A DNA stretch of 64,000 bases from JAAYUD01 sp041907665 (GTDB lineage: Bacteria > Bacteroidota > Bacteroidia > Bacteroidales > Bacteroidaceae). The translations under genes and the position numbers were made by a program. The notes below the pieces were generated by a model that ran no database searches, had not been told where the DNA came from, and saw only the letters and a program-made list of their open reading frames with translations. The stretch is taken from assembly GCA_041907665.1 (NCBI GenBank), contig JAYRGW010000002.1, positions 62,001 through 126,000 of the forward strand, in the 5' to 3' direction. Positions 36,231-45,637 of the stretch are shown here, piece by piece (the stretch's first letter is position 1; each line of letters starts with the position of its first letter).

Positions 36231-37004
36231 TTATTTTTTTATATGGGTTCCATCCATATCATTAATAGCTGTATGAGAAGTTATTATCACTTCACCAACA
36301 CCAGCATTAATTGCAATAAAAGCATTTTGAAGTTTTGGGATCATACCTCCTTGAATTGTTTTTTCAACAACGAGACTCTGAAATTCAGAATAATTGATAG
36401 AAGGAATAACACTACTATCGTCATTTTCGTCACGCAATACTCCAGGCTTTTCAAAACAATACATCAGGACAACATCAAAAAATGGAGCAAGAGCCTTTGC
36501 CGTTTCACCAGCTATCGTATCAGCATTGGTATTCAGTATATGCCCTCTTCCATCGTGAGTTAAAGGAGCCATAACAGGGACGATGCCTTTATTAATCAAA
36601 TCGAATAAAATTGCAGCATCAACTTTCTCCACATCACCCACAAAGCCATAATCAACATCTTTCACAGGACGTTTCACCGAAGAAATAACATTCATGTCTG
36701 CGCCAGTAAGTCCCAAGGCATTCACATGCATTGCTTGCAATTTAGCAACAATATTTTTATTGACCAATCCGCCATATACCATAGTTACTATTTGCAGCAT
36801 AGACTCGTCGGTTATACGCCTGCCATCTACCATCTTGCTTTCAACACCCAGCTTCGCCGCTAGTTTGGTTGCCGAACGCCCTCCACCGTGAACAAGAAGC
36901 TTCTTCCCTGGTAAAGAAACAAATCCAGATAATAGCAAATGGAGAGAAGCATCGTCTTCGACGACCTTCCCTCCTACCTTTATAATTGTGAGTCTCTCTT
37001 TCAT
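36231..37004 (-). CDS. argB: N-acetyl/N-succinyl-glutamate kinase
   Basis: A 257-residue amino acid kinase of the ArgB family, phosphorylating the N-acylglutamate side chain in arginine synthesis. Visible are IIKVGGKVV, LLVHGGGRSATKLAAKLG, NTNADTIAGETAKAL and the EKTIQGGMIPKLQNAF segment. In Bacteroides fragilis the pathway uses succinylated rather than acetylated intermediates (known for its transcarbamylase), so the acyl group here is uncertain. It is 23 bases downstream of speA, linking arginine synthesis with arginine decarboxylation in one transcript. Confidence 0.9.
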   Translation of the reverse strand: MKERLTIIKVGGKVVEDDASLHLLLSGFVSLPGKKLLVHGGGRSATKLAAKLGVESKMVDGRRITDESMLQIVTMVYGGLVNKNIVAKLQAMHVNALGLTGADMNVISSVKRPVKDVDYGFVGDVEKVDAAILFDLINKGIVPVMAPLTHDGRGHILNTNADTIAGETAKALAPFFDVVLMYCFEKPGVLRDENDDSSVIPSINYSEFQSLVVEKTIQGGMIPKLQNAFIAINAGVGEVIITSHTAINDMDGTHIKK

Positions 37005-37027
37005 TATTTATTTTAAATAAATTCTCA

Positions 37028-38920
37028 TTATTCCAAATAAGTATAGCCGTACAAACCACTACGATAATTCGACAAGAACTCTTTTCCCTCTTCCAACGAA
37101 ATCTTACCTTCTTTTACCGATTTGGTAACCCATGTTTCAAGAGTTCGGACCAAACGTTTGGGACTATATTGAACATAATCAAGGACTTCGGCTACAGTTT
37201 CACCGTCAATAATCTGTTCGATGGTATAGTTTTTCTCATTAACAGATACATGAATGGCATTAGTGTCGCCAAACAAATTGTGCATATCGCCAAGTATTTC
37301 TTGATAAGCCCCCACAAGGAACACTCCGATATAATAAGGTTCTTTGCTTTTGAAGTTATGAATCGGCATAAAGTCGCTCACTCCCTTAGGCGAAATAAAA
37401 TTAGCAATTTTACCATCCGAATCACAAGTAATATCTTGCAGCGTTGCCGAACGGTCTGGTTTCTCATCGAGCCTTTGTATAGGCATAATAGGAAATATCT
37501 GGTCAATAGCCCATGAATCTGGTAAAGATTGGAATATAGAGAAATTACAAAAATACTTGTCGGCAAGAAGTTTTGATAGCCCGCGGAATTCATCGGGAGC
37601 ATGTTTCATTCCCTTAGCTATAACATTTACTTCACGAGTGATAGACCAATATAACCGTTCTATTTTGGCACGAGTCTCAAGATCCACCAATCCATGACTA
37701 AACAAATCCAATGCCTCTTCACGAATTTGCTGAGCATCATGCCAGTCTTCATACATTCGGCTTTGGTTGAGAGTATCCCATATGTTGTACATTTCTTGTA
37801 ACAGCTCATGATCCTCTTTAGTGACTTCCTCATCATCATCCCATTCAGGCAAAGACGCCGTTTCAAGGACTTCACAAATCAAAACCGAGTGATGAGCAGT
37901 AAGCGCCCTGCCGCTTTCCGTAATAATATTAGGGTGAGGCACACTATTTTTATCACTTACATCAACAAGAGTTGAAATAGAGTCATTAACATATTCTTGC
38001 AATGAGTAGTTCACACTGCTTTCGCTACTCGATGAACGTGTTCCATCATAGTCGACTCCCAATCCGCCACCAATATCCACAAATTGAATAGCAAATCCCA
38101 ACGAATAGATTTGGACATAGAATTGAGCTGCTTCGCGAAGCGCTGTCTTTATACGCCTGATCTTGGTTACCTGGCTGCCAATATGAAAGTGAATCAATTT
38201 AAGACAGTCTTTCATTTCTTTTTCTTCCAAGAAATTAAGAGCTTCAAGCAATTCACTGGAAGTTAAACCAAATTTGCTGGCATCGCCACCAGATTCTTCC
38301 CACTTACCACTACCAGAAGAAGCCAATTTAATACGAATACCTATATTAGGACGAACGTTCAACTGTTTTGCCATCTTAGCAATGAGCTTCAACTCATTCA
38401 TCTTCTCGACAACCAGAAATATACGCTTACCCATCTTTTGAGCCAGCAATGCAAGTTCTATATAACTTTCGTCTTTATAGCCATTACAAATAATAAGCGA
38501 ATCGGTATCTGCATTAACAGCAATAACGGCATGAAGTTCGGGCTTAGAACCAGCTTCCAAACCAAGATTGAATTTCTTCCCATGGCTAATAATCTCTTCC
38601 ACAACCGGCCGCATTTGATTCACTTTTATCGGATAGATAATAAAGTTTTGAGCTTTATACCCATATTCTTCCGATGCTTGTTGGAAACATTTTGCGGTTG
38701 CTTCAATGCGATTATCCAAAATATCAGGGAAGCGTATCAACATAGGAGCCGTTACATCCCGCAACGCCAATTCGTCGACGAGATCTTTAAGGTCTACCGC
38801 AACACTCCCCTTACGGGCAGTAACTTCAACATGTCCTTTTTCGTTAATAGCAAAATAAGGAGCCCCCCATCCGTTAACATTGTAGAGTTCCTCGGAATCT
38901 TCTATGCGCCACTTTCTCAT
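37028..38920 (-). CDS. speA: Biosynthetic arginine decarboxylase
   Basis: A 630-residue fold-III PLP enzyme converting arginine to agmatine. The PLP lysine is in IIYPIKVNQ near residue 98, followed by GLEAGSKPEL, HFHIGSQ and FVDIGGGLGVDYDGTRS. The C-terminal catalytic Cys is in a C-terminal block reading ILGDMHNLFGDTNA, typical of SpeA. A single-gene-length match to the bacterial SpeA family (about 630-660 residues). It leads the speA-argB operon from a well-formed promoter. Confidence 0.95.
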   Translation of the reverse strand: MRKWRIEDSEELYNVNGWGAPYFAINEKGHVEVTARKGSVAVDLKDLVDELALRDVTAPMLIRFPDILDNRIEATAKCFQQASEEYGYKAQNFIIYPIKVNQMRPVVEEIISHGKKFNLGLEAGSKPELHAVIAVNADTDSLIICNGYKDESYIELALLAQKMGKRIFLVVEKMNELKLIAKMAKQLNVRPNIGIRIKLASSGSGKWEESGGDASKFGLTSSELLEALNFLEEKEMKDCLKLIHFHIGSQVTKIRRIKTALREAAQFYVQIYSLGFAIQFVDIGGGLGVDYDGTRSSSSESSVNYSLQEYVNDSISTLVDVSDKNSVPHPNIITESGRALTAHHSVLICEVLETASLPEWDDDEEVTKEDHELLQEMYNIWDTLNQSRMYEDWHDAQQIREEALDLFSHGLVDLETRAKIERLYWSITREVNVIAKGMKHAPDEFRGLSKLLADKYFCNFSIFQSLPDSWAIDQIFPIMPIQRLDEKPDRSATLQDITCDSDGKIANFISPKGVSDFMPIHNFKSKEPYYIGVFLVGAYQEILGDMHNLFGDTNAIHVSVNEKNYTIEQIIDGETVAEVLDYVQYSPKRLVRTLETWVTKSVKEGKISLEEGKEFLSNYRSGLYGYTYLE

Positions 38921-38956
38921 TTTTATACGATTCTGTTATTATTGATTATTAATTTG

Positions 38957-38986
38957 CAAAATTAGATATTAATTATGAATAACTCA
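38957..38986 (-). promoter_or_regulatory. Promoter of speA-argB
   Basis: Minus strand TTG (38986-38984), exactly 19 bases, TAATTTTG (38964-38957). The -33 box overlaps the aroK stop codon. The leader is about 30 bases. Confidence 0.6.
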
Positions 38987-39517
38987 ATGAGTTATATTTA
39001 AAAGTTGTTTTAATCTGCAAACAGAGTCCATTACTTGAGTTTTGGTCTCCAAACAACTACCATCGAAAACATATTTAGCTTGAGTATAAACAGGCAGACG
39101 TTTCTCTAGCGAGGACTTAATAAAGTCTTTTAGTTCTTCATCAGATTTACCCTTTATTATGGGGCGATTCATCGATGCAATCTTAAGCCTAATAAACAAG
39201 ACCGATTGGTTTACATTCAAAAAGACTGTTTCTCCTCGCCCATTCATATAGTCCATATTACTACAAAAACAAGGTGTTCCACCACCTGTAGCAATAATCA
39301 CATCCTCAAATTCACCTACCTCATGGAGCGCATTACGTTCCAATTCGCGAAAAGCGGTCTCGCCTCTTTCGACAAAAAGCTGAGAGATGGTCTTATGAAA
39401 ACGTTCCTCAATATACCAATCAAGGTCTACAAACGACAAATTCATTGCCTTGGAAAAAGCCTTTCCCAAGGTCGTTTTACCAGCTCCCATATAACCCACT
39501 AAAAAAATTCGAACCAT
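38984..39517 (-). CDS. aroK: Shikimate kinase
   Basis: A 177-residue kinase phosphorylating shikimate in aromatic amino acid synthesis. It has the Walker A GYMGAGKTTLGK near residue 8, the substrate region FVDLDWYIEER and ATGGGTPC, and the lid region MNRPIIKGKSDEEL. The start at 39517 (MVRIFLVG) matches the family; a longer frame to 39583 would run through the -7 element TAATTTTG at 39545-39538. Divergent from the RNase H gene. Confidence 0.93.
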   Translation of the reverse strand: MVRIFLVGYMGAGKTTLGKAFSKAMNLSFVDLDWYIEERFHKTISQLFVERGETAFRELERNALHEVGEFEDVIIATGGGTPCFCSNMDYMNGRGETVFLNVNQSVLFIRLKIASMNRPIIKGKSDEELKDFIKSSLEKRLPVYTQAKYVFDGSCLETKTQVMDSVCRLKQLLNITH

Positions 39518-39537
39518 CTTACGAATATAATTTGGTA

Positions 39538-39575
39538 CAAAATTAATGATTCCAACGAAATTCGTTGTATCTTTA
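39538..39575. promoter_or_regulatory. Divergent promoter region aroK / RNase H
   Basis: Minus strand TAATTTTG (39545-39538, exact) faces aroK. Plus strand TATCTTTA (39568-39575, one mismatch) faces the RNase H gene. Confidence 0.45.
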
Positions 39576-39595
39576 TCCGACAATTTAGAATTTTC

Positions 39596-40225
39596 ATGGG
39601 AAAACAGAAATATTACGTAGTTTGGGAAGGATTAAATCCGGGTATTTATACCAATTGGACTGATTGTCTATTACAAACAAAGGGTGTAAAAGGGGCGAAA
39701 TACAAATCTTTTGAATCTATAGAAGAAGCTGAACGTGCCTTTACATCTTCCCCATCAGATTTTATTATCAAAAAAGAGACACAACGTCCTATTCTATCAG
39801 GAGAAAGAGAACTACCAAAAGAGGTTGAACAAAATAGCTTGGCAGTAGACGCTGCATGTAGTGGAAATCCCGGAAAAATGGAATACAGAGGAGTACACAT
39901 TGCCAGTGGGCAAGAAATATTTCATTTCGGCCCAATGTTTGGGACAAACAATATTGGCGAATTTCTTGCCATTGTCCATGGACTGGCACTAATGAAACAA
40001 AAGAAAATTGATCTTCCTATCTATAGCGACAGCGTTAATGCAATAAACTGGGTAAAAGCCAAAAGATGTCGCACCAAGCTAGAACAAAATGCCAAAACAA
40101 AAGAATTATACAATTTAATAACTCGTGCCGAAACATGGCTTAAAAACAACACCTATACCACTCGCATTATGAAATGGGAAACATCCAGATGGGGTGAAAT
40201 TCCCGCAGATTTCGGCAGAAAATAA
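39596..40225 (+). CDS. Ribonuclease H with viroplasmin-type N-terminal domain
   Basis: A 209-residue type 1 RNase H. The N-terminal 45 residues (KYYVVWEGLNPGIYTNWTDC, KYKSFESIEEAERAF) form the RNase H1/viroplasmin hybrid-binding domain. The catalytic domain carries Asp in AVDAACSGNPG, Glu in NNIGEFLAI, Asp in IYSDSVNAI and the last Asp in IPADFGRK, a complete active site. It degrades RNA in RNA-DNA hybrids. Monocistronic, followed by a repeat-filled island. Confidence 0.88.
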   Translation: MGKQKYYVVWEGLNPGIYTNWTDCLLQTKGVKGAKYKSFESIEEAERAFTSSPSDFIIKKETQRPILSGERELPKEVEQNSLAVDAACSGNPGKMEYRGVHIASGQEIFHFGPMFGTNNIGEFLAIVHGLALMKQKKIDLPIYSDSVNAINWVKAKRCRTKLEQNAKTKELYNLITRAETWLKNNTYTTRIMKWETSRWGEIPADFGRK

Positions 40226-40466
40226 CGACTGAATCCTGAAGACTCATATTTATCTACATACTCTCCTTCGCTATTATAAAGTCTTGAATGACTAGATAAG
40301 TTATCTACAATAATATAAAAGCATGGATATTAAAGATTCCAAATGAATTTTTCATTATCAGTATATTCCGAATAGAGGAAGGCTCGCAGGTAAAAGTCAG
40401 GAAGCTAAACATAAGCATTTAATAGAGTCTCACATCAATAACTTTCGAGTATGCGGCATCGGCAAA

Positions 40467-40577
40467 ATTGTCGTATGTTAGTTTTTTCGGTGACGTCCTT
40501 AAGTTTTTTTTAAAACATAAGGACGTCAACAAATTTAGGTCCTTATGTGGTTTGGAAAAGATAAGGACGACACCGAT
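40467..40577 (-). repeat. Satellite motif R1, copy C
   Basis: In reverse orientation to copies A and B: ATTGTCGTATGTTAGTTTTT, then CGGTGACGTCCTTAAGTTTT. A secondary internal repeat of ATAAGGACG occurs three times in 40518-40568, absent from the other copies. Confidence 0.75.
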
Positions 40578-40619
40578 TTGTTTTAAATTTGTCGACTGCA
40601 TGAAGGAGGCTCGTTTCGA

Positions 40620-41129
40620 TATTTTTGCATGGTGCATACCCCATTGACATAATATCGCGCTGACCTATAAGCGATTATCTCAAAGTCGTTTTTCAGAACG
40701 TTTTCCGATGTGAACATTAAGAGCGATACTGATACTATTTTAACCATACCACAGAGGTAATTCATGATACACACTATCGAGGCTGCGTTTTCGAAAAATG
40801 ATAAGGACGAACACAAAAATTCATAATGACGAAAATAAAAGTTTGTAACTAGAAACATTTATTTTCGTCATTATGAATTTATCACTGTGTATCAATGCGT
40901 TGCGCATGATGTGGCTATACCTTGTCCTGATCCGGTTTACACTCGGGCGGTGAAAAGAGTACAAAAATAGTGCCCTATAGGGTCTTACCTCTTAGGTTTG
41001 GATAAGAAAGTATCAGAATGTCGGCGGATGTTCACATCGGAAAACGTTCCGAAAAAAGGATTGCACGCAACGCGTTGTATCACAGCTCATTTCTATGTCA
41101 ATGGGGTGTGCCATCCAATTATTTGCATA
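40620..41129 (-). repeat. Palindromic dispersed element, copy C
   Basis: The reverse complement of copy A (7479-7990), close to 90% identical by eye over about 510 bases. Terminal inverted repeats are at 40635-40651 and 41094-41110 with one mismatch. The central stem is 40819-40844 / 40853-40878 with one mismatch, and the spacer GTAACTAG is the reverse complement of copy A's spacer, showing a defined orientation. Confidence 0.85.
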
Positions 41130-41286
41130 GACTAAAACGACACCTATATGGTTATTTATACCCTCTTTTTCTGCAAAAAATAACGATTTCACATTATTTC
41201 CTTGCACCTCATTAATATAAATTCATTAGACTTTTGACGCAATAACAAATTATCGTTTCAAATATATATGAATTAAAAATCCTTCA

Positions 41287-42546
41287 TTAAAGCATAAAGC
41301 GACAATCTACAACAGGCTTATCTGTTCTTTGGCGAATATCCTTAAACTCGGGCCATGCGGTAGCAATCACAAGGACATCTGCATCCTCAAGCAACTTGGC
41401 ATAGTCGGCATAATAAGACATTTTTAAAGGGTAATGAGCTTTGAATTCATCATTGGCCACTGGATCGTAACCTAGGATATCATTGTAACCCGACTCTATA
41501 AGCTTGGCGATAATCTTGGCACTAGGTGCATCTCGAACATCATCCGAGTTAGGTTTGAAAGAAAGTCCTAAGATTCCTATTTTCAACGATTTGTTGGATA
41601 TTCCTATAGCTTTTTGAATACGATTTACGATATAACGAGGCATAGCATCGTTGGTATCGATAACATTTTTCAATATTTTGGCATCAAAACCTGCTGTTTT
41701 AGTAACCGAGTAAAGAGCATTGGTGTCTTTTGGCAAACAATAGCCACCATAACCGCAACCAGGGTAAACATAAGATGTCATATCACACCCGCCCCAACGT
41801 TTATCCAAATGAAGAATCCGAAAAGCCTGGGCAATATCAATACCTCCGATAGTATCGGCAACAACCGACATCTCGTTAGAATAGCTGATAAGTGTGGCAA
41901 GTAGTGTATTCGAAAGATATTTAATGAATTCACCAGTATTGAGAGAAACACAAAATATAGGCATTGTTTGAGAGACATAGATACTTCGGAGAACAGCCTC
42001 TGACTTCTTATCACTAACTCCAAGTACAATACGATCGGCCTTCATAAAATCATCCCAACAGTGCCCTTCACGAAGAAACTCAGGATTATTGGCAACACCA
42101 TACTGTTCACCAAGAGTAATTCCTTTGCTTGCTAGATAAGGTATTATTTTTTGTTCGGTAGTAGAAGGCGGAATTGTAGATTTTACGACCAATACTCTAA
42201 AACGATTGTCATTGACAGATTCAATAGTCTGATCGATAGCAGCAAGCAAATAAGTGATATCTGCCTGACCATCTTTGCCATAAGGCGTACCGACACAATA
42301 GTAAACGCAGTCGCTTTGAGACACAGCTCTCGCTAATTCTTCCGTTGAGATGGGATGAAAACGCTCATTTATATGACGCTTCAAAGCCTCGTCCAGCCCC
42401 GGTTCCAAGAATGGCAGTTTGCCCGACTTTATTGTATCCAAACGATTTTGATTGATTTCAACGCCATAGACTTCATGTCCATATTCGGCAAAGCCCAAGG
42501 CTGTAGTAAGCCCCACAAAACCTAATCCGAAAACAGTTATTACCAT
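41287..42546 (-). CDS. UDP-glucose 6-dehydrogenase-like nucleotide-sugar dehydrogenase
   Basis: A 419-residue nucleotide-sugar dehydrogenase. It has the N-terminal Rossmann motif FGLGFVGLTTALGFAEYGH, the VVKSTIPPSTTE segment, NPEFLREGHCWDDFM, and the catalytic Cys in PGCGYGGYCLPKD near residue 263. The C-terminal domain has ILGLSFKPNSDDVRDAP. It most likely oxidises UDP-glucose to UDP-glucuronate, although related enzymes act on UDP-ManNAc or UDP-GlcNAc. It overlaps the upstream epimerase-like gene by 7 bases. The pair would convert UDP-glucose to UDP-glucuronate and then UDP-xylose. Confidence 0.87.
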   Translation of the reverse strand: MVITVFGLGFVGLTTALGFAEYGHEVYGVEINQNRLDTIKSGKLPFLEPGLDEALKRHINERFHPISTEELARAVSQSDCVYYCVGTPYGKDGQADITYLLAAIDQTIESVNDNRFRVLVVKSTIPPSTTEQKIIPYLASKGITLGEQYGVANNPEFLREGHCWDDFMKADRIVLGVSDKKSEAVLRSIYVSQTMPIFCVSLNTGEFIKYLSNTLLATLISYSNEMSVVADTIGGIDIAQAFRILHLDKRWGGCDMTSYVYPGCGYGGYCLPKDTNALYSVTKTAGFDAKILKNVIDTNDAMPRYIVNRIQKAIGISNKSLKIGILGLSFKPNSDDVRDAPSAKIIAKLIESGYNDILGYDPVANDEFKAHYPLKMSYYADYAKLLEDADVLVIATAWPEFKDIRQRTDKPVVDCRFML

Positions 42547-43631
42547 TTGTATTCGCCCTCCTCTGAATTCTTAATAAACATCAGAAATCTCTTAACACCA
42601 TCGGCAACGGATATTGTAGGCTGATATTTAAGAATGCGTCGAGCCTTATCAATACTGGGACAACGGCGTTGAGGATTGTTGGTCAAATAGTCTTTATCAG
42701 CTGAAGTAGCATAAACCACCTTACCTGTATAACCAAAGACTCCCTTACCGGCTTCAACATATATTTCGGCTAGTTGAGAGATACTTATTTCGGGTGATTC
42801 GATTCCAATATTAAAGAAATCGTAACTTCCATGAAGCAGTATCTTAAGATAGCCGTTAATAGCATCGGCAATGTAACAGAAAGTACGAGTAGGCGAACCG
42901 TTGGATAGGATTTCGATATCTCTATTTTCCTTTATAGCTAAAGCAAAATCGGCAGGAACGCGCTTATCGTTGATGCGCATACCAGGACCGTAATTATTGA
43001 ATGGACGGGCAACTCCAATGGGCATATTGTACTTTTGCGCAAAAAGCATGCACATAGTTTCGCCAAAACGTTTCGATTCATCATAACAAGCTCTAGGACC
43101 GGTAGCACAAACATATCCGTAATAATCTTCGGAAGTAGGGACATGTGCAGCATCAGGATTACCATACAATTCACTCGAAGAATAGAAAAGAAAACCTTTA
43201 ATAGATTTGTCTTTATAAAAGTCGAACAATGAACGGAGTCCCCAGATATTGGCATCAAGCGTCTCTATTGGATATTGACGATAGAACATAGGAGAAGCGA
43301 TAGAAGCCATATGGATAATAAAATCAGCCTTATCTGCTCCTTCAACCTCATCTATCCGATCCTTAATTATATCAAACTTTTGAATATTAAAAAGATGGTC
43401 GCACTGCAATTTCTCAATCCATTGAGGATAGCCCAACATAAAATTGTCTAGCGCTATTACTTTCTTTATCCCCAGAGCTTCAGCCTTGTTCTGAAAAAAG
43501 TGCATAAAATAATAGCCCAAAAAACCTGCACAGCCAGTAATTAGAATAGTAGAATCTCTTAACTTCTCTTTTTCTTCCTGTGAAAGACCATTTAGCGTAT
43601 GGTCAAAATCTTCATTTAAAACAGATAACAT
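42540..43631 (-). CDS. NAD-dependent epimerase/dehydratase, UDP-glucuronate decarboxylase-like
   Basis: A 363-residue extended SDR enzyme. The NAD site is ITGCAGFLGYYF near residue 31. HMASIASPMFYRQYPIETLDAN and the catalytic GPRACYDESKRFGETMC (YxxxK) closely resemble UDP-glucuronate decarboxylases, which make UDP-xylose. ARPFNNYGPGMR and the C-terminal region also fit. A dTDP-glucose dehydratase-type function is the main alternative. It is upstream of and overlapping the UDP-glucose dehydrogenase gene, consistent with use of UDP-glucuronate. Confidence 0.82.
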   Translation of the reverse strand: MLSVLNEDFDHTLNGLSQEEKEKLRDSTILITGCAGFLGYYFMHFFQNKAEALGIKKVIALDNFMLGYPQWIEKLQCDHLFNIQKFDIIKDRIDEVEGADKADFIIHMASIASPMFYRQYPIETLDANIWGLRSLFDFYKDKSIKGFLFYSSSELYGNPDAAHVPTSEDYYGYVCATGPRACYDESKRFGETMCMLFAQKYNMPIGVARPFNNYGPGMRINDKRVPADFALAIKENRDIEILSNGSPTRTFCYIADAINGYLKILLHGSYDFFNIGIESPEISISQLAEIYVEAGKGVFGYTGKVVYATSADKDYLTNNPQRRCPSIDKARRILKYQPTISVADGVKRFLMFIKNSEEGEYKW

Positions 43632-43657
43632 GATTATATATTTTTTTCCATTATATT

Positions 43658-45487
43658 TTATAACGCCTGCATATCATTCAGTCGTTTATAATAGCCATTC
43701 AATTCAAGCAATTCATCATGGCGCCCCCGTTCTACTATTTCGCCTTCGTGAACGACACATATCTCATCAGCATTTTTGATAGTAGAAAGACGATGGGCAA
43801 TAGCTATCGTTGTACGAGTTTTCATCAGACGTTCCAATGCTTCTTGCACCAGACGCTCGGATTCTGTATCAAGAGCAGAAGTCGCTTCGTCGAGAATCAA
43901 AATAGGAGGATTCTTCAAAATAGCACGAGCAATACTTATGCGCTGACGTTGGCCTCCCGAAAGCTTACCCCCTCTATCACCGATATTTGTATCATACCCC
44001 TGTTCGGTTTCCATTATAAAATCATGTGCATTAGCAATTTTTGCAGCTTCTTCTACTTGCTCTCGAGTAGCATTCTGCACACCGAAAGCTATATTATTAA
44101 AGAATGTATCATTAAAAAGAATGGCTTCTTGGTTAACATTACCAATCAACCCACGAAGTTCAGATACATACAAATCTCTGATATTAATGCCATCCAATAG
44201 AATTTCGCCCTTTTGAACATCATGATAACGAGGCAACAAGTCGACCAAAGTAGATTTCCCTGATCCCGATTGGCCAACCAAAGCAACAGTTTGTCCCTTT
44301 TTTATATGTAGATTTACATGCTTCAAGACCTCTCGTTTGCCGTCATAACTGAAAGAAATATCCTTAAACTCAATCGTACTTTTCAATTCGCTAACATGTA
44401 CAGGTTGTGCAACTTCAATAATAGAGTTCTCGGCCATCAGAATTTTGTCAACACGTTCCATTGAGGCAAGCCCCTTCGGAATATTATACGAAGCCTTGGA
44501 AAATTCCTTCAATGGATTAATAATGCTATAAAGAATGACCAAATAAAAAATAAAGGTCGGCGCATCTATCGCAGAGTTATCGCTCAATATAAGTGATCCT
44601 CCAAACCATAATACAAAAACAATAAGCACTGTACCCAAGAACTCACTCATCGGATGAGCAGATGATTGCCGGATACTCACTTTATTCAACTCCGAACGAT
44701 ATTGATTGCAACAATCTACAAAACGTCCCGCCATCTTCTTCTCTGCCACAAAGGCTTTGATAATACGAAGTCCCCCAAGAGTCTCTTCAACCTGAGACAT
44801 CGTATCGCTCCATTTGTTTTGAGCAGACAAAGACTGACGTTTTAGTTTACGCCCAACTTTACCCATCACCCATCCCATTCCAGGCAATACCAATATTGTG
44901 AAAAGAGTAAGCTGCCAACTAGTAACAAGTAAAGTAGCAAAATACATCAAAATAAGAATAGGGTTCTTAATCAACATATCTAACGAACTAGTAATAGAAT
45001 TTTCTATTTCGTTGACATCACCACTCATACGAGCGATTATGTCGCCTTTACGCTCTTCTGAGAAAAAAGCAAGAGGAAGATTTAATATTTTCTTATAGAG
45101 TTTGACCCTAATGTCACGAACTACTCCAGTACGAATAGGAATCATTACTGCCGATGAAGCAAAATAGGCACCCGTTTTCATTAGCGTCATTATAGCCAAA
45201 AAGATGCCTAAAACAAGCAATGCAATAGAAGGTCCATGCAACTTGATAAGTTGTTCTATATAGTAATAGAAATTATTGACAGCTACGGCCTTAATATCCC
45301 TAGAGCCCCATTCCATATAAGTATAAACTTTAGTGTCCATCTTAAACAGAATCTGTAAAATAGGGATAAGAAGAGTAAAAGAAAAAATATTCAATACTGC
45401 CGAGAGCAGATTGAGGAATAGCGACCAGATTAAATACTTCTTATAGGGAGGTACAAACCGTCGCAGCACCTGTAGAAATTCCTTCAT
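43658..45487 (-). CDS. ABC transporter, fused permease-ATPase (MsbA-like)
   Basis: A 609-residue half-transporter. The N-terminal six-segment membrane domain is at about residues 20-320. The ATPase domain has Walker A GQSGSGKSTLVD near 400, the signature LSGGQRQRISIARAI near 507 and Walker B ILILDEATSALD near 525. The similarity to MsbA suggests flipping of lipid A-core across the inner membrane, but other lipid or drug exporters share this form. It is 27 bases upstream of the UXS-like gene and has its own -7 element. Confidence 0.85.
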   Translation of the reverse strand: MKEFLQVLRRFVPPYKKYLIWSLFLNLLSAVLNIFSFTLLIPILQILFKMDTKVYTYMEWGSRDIKAVAVNNFYYYIEQLIKLHGPSIALLVLGIFLAIMTLMKTGAYFASSAVMIPIRTGVVRDIRVKLYKKILNLPLAFFSEERKGDIIARMSGDVNEIENSITSSLDMLIKNPILILMYFATLLVTSWQLTLFTILVLPGMGWVMGKVGRKLKRQSLSAQNKWSDTMSQVEETLGGLRIIKAFVAEKKMAGRFVDCCNQYRSELNKVSIRQSSAHPMSEFLGTVLIVFVLWFGGSLILSDNSAIDAPTFIFYLVILYSIINPLKEFSKASYNIPKGLASMERVDKILMAENSIIEVAQPVHVSELKSTIEFKDISFSYDGKREVLKHVNLHIKKGQTVALVGQSGSGKSTLVDLLPRYHDVQKGEILLDGINIRDLYVSELRGLIGNVNQEAILFNDTFFNNIAFGVQNATREQVEEAAKIANAHDFIMETEQGYDTNIGDRGGKLSGGQRQRISIARAILKNPPILILDEATSALDTESERLVQEALERLMKTRTTIAIAHRLSTIKNADEICVVHEGEIVERGRHDELLELNGYYKRLNDMQAL

Positions 45488-45513
45488 CAGCGAAAATTAT
45501 TTTATTGACGGCA

Positions 45514-45583
45514 CAAAGATAAGTTAAATAATTGATTAAAATTTACTTTTAGTTCCGCATTTCACTTTAAATTTATACATTTG
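45514..45583. promoter_or_regulatory. Divergent promoter region msbA-like / licD
   Basis: Minus strand TATCTTTG (45521-45514) faces the ABC transporter, plus strand TACATTTG (45576-45583) faces licD. Both match TAnnTTTG exactly; neither has a clear -33 box. Confidence 0.5.
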
Positions 45584-45637
45584 CGAAACTTAAACAATTG
45601 CGTCCTAACACAAGAGGACCCCAAATTACAATCGATT

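Larger units (their letters stand above)
40226..41286. other. Gene-free island 4 (1.06 kb)
   Basis: Between the RNase H gene and the UDP-glucose dehydrogenase gene. It contains satellite motif copy C (40467-40577) and palindromic element copy C (40620-41129). The flanks (40226-40466 and 41130-41286) show no recognisable feature. Open frames at 40419-40637, 40583-40858 and 41013-41207 follow the repeats and are not called as genes. Confidence 0.8.

Noticed and set aside
40467..41129. CRISPR array or retron in the repeat islands
   Set aside because: No regularly spaced direct repeats, no cas or reverse transcriptase gene; the structure is inverted repeats with a single central hairpin.
45581..45637. 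TTG-initiated N-terminal extension of LicD
   Set aside because: The TTG falls within an exact -7 promoter element, and the ATG at 45638 precedes the conserved domain by a normal distance.
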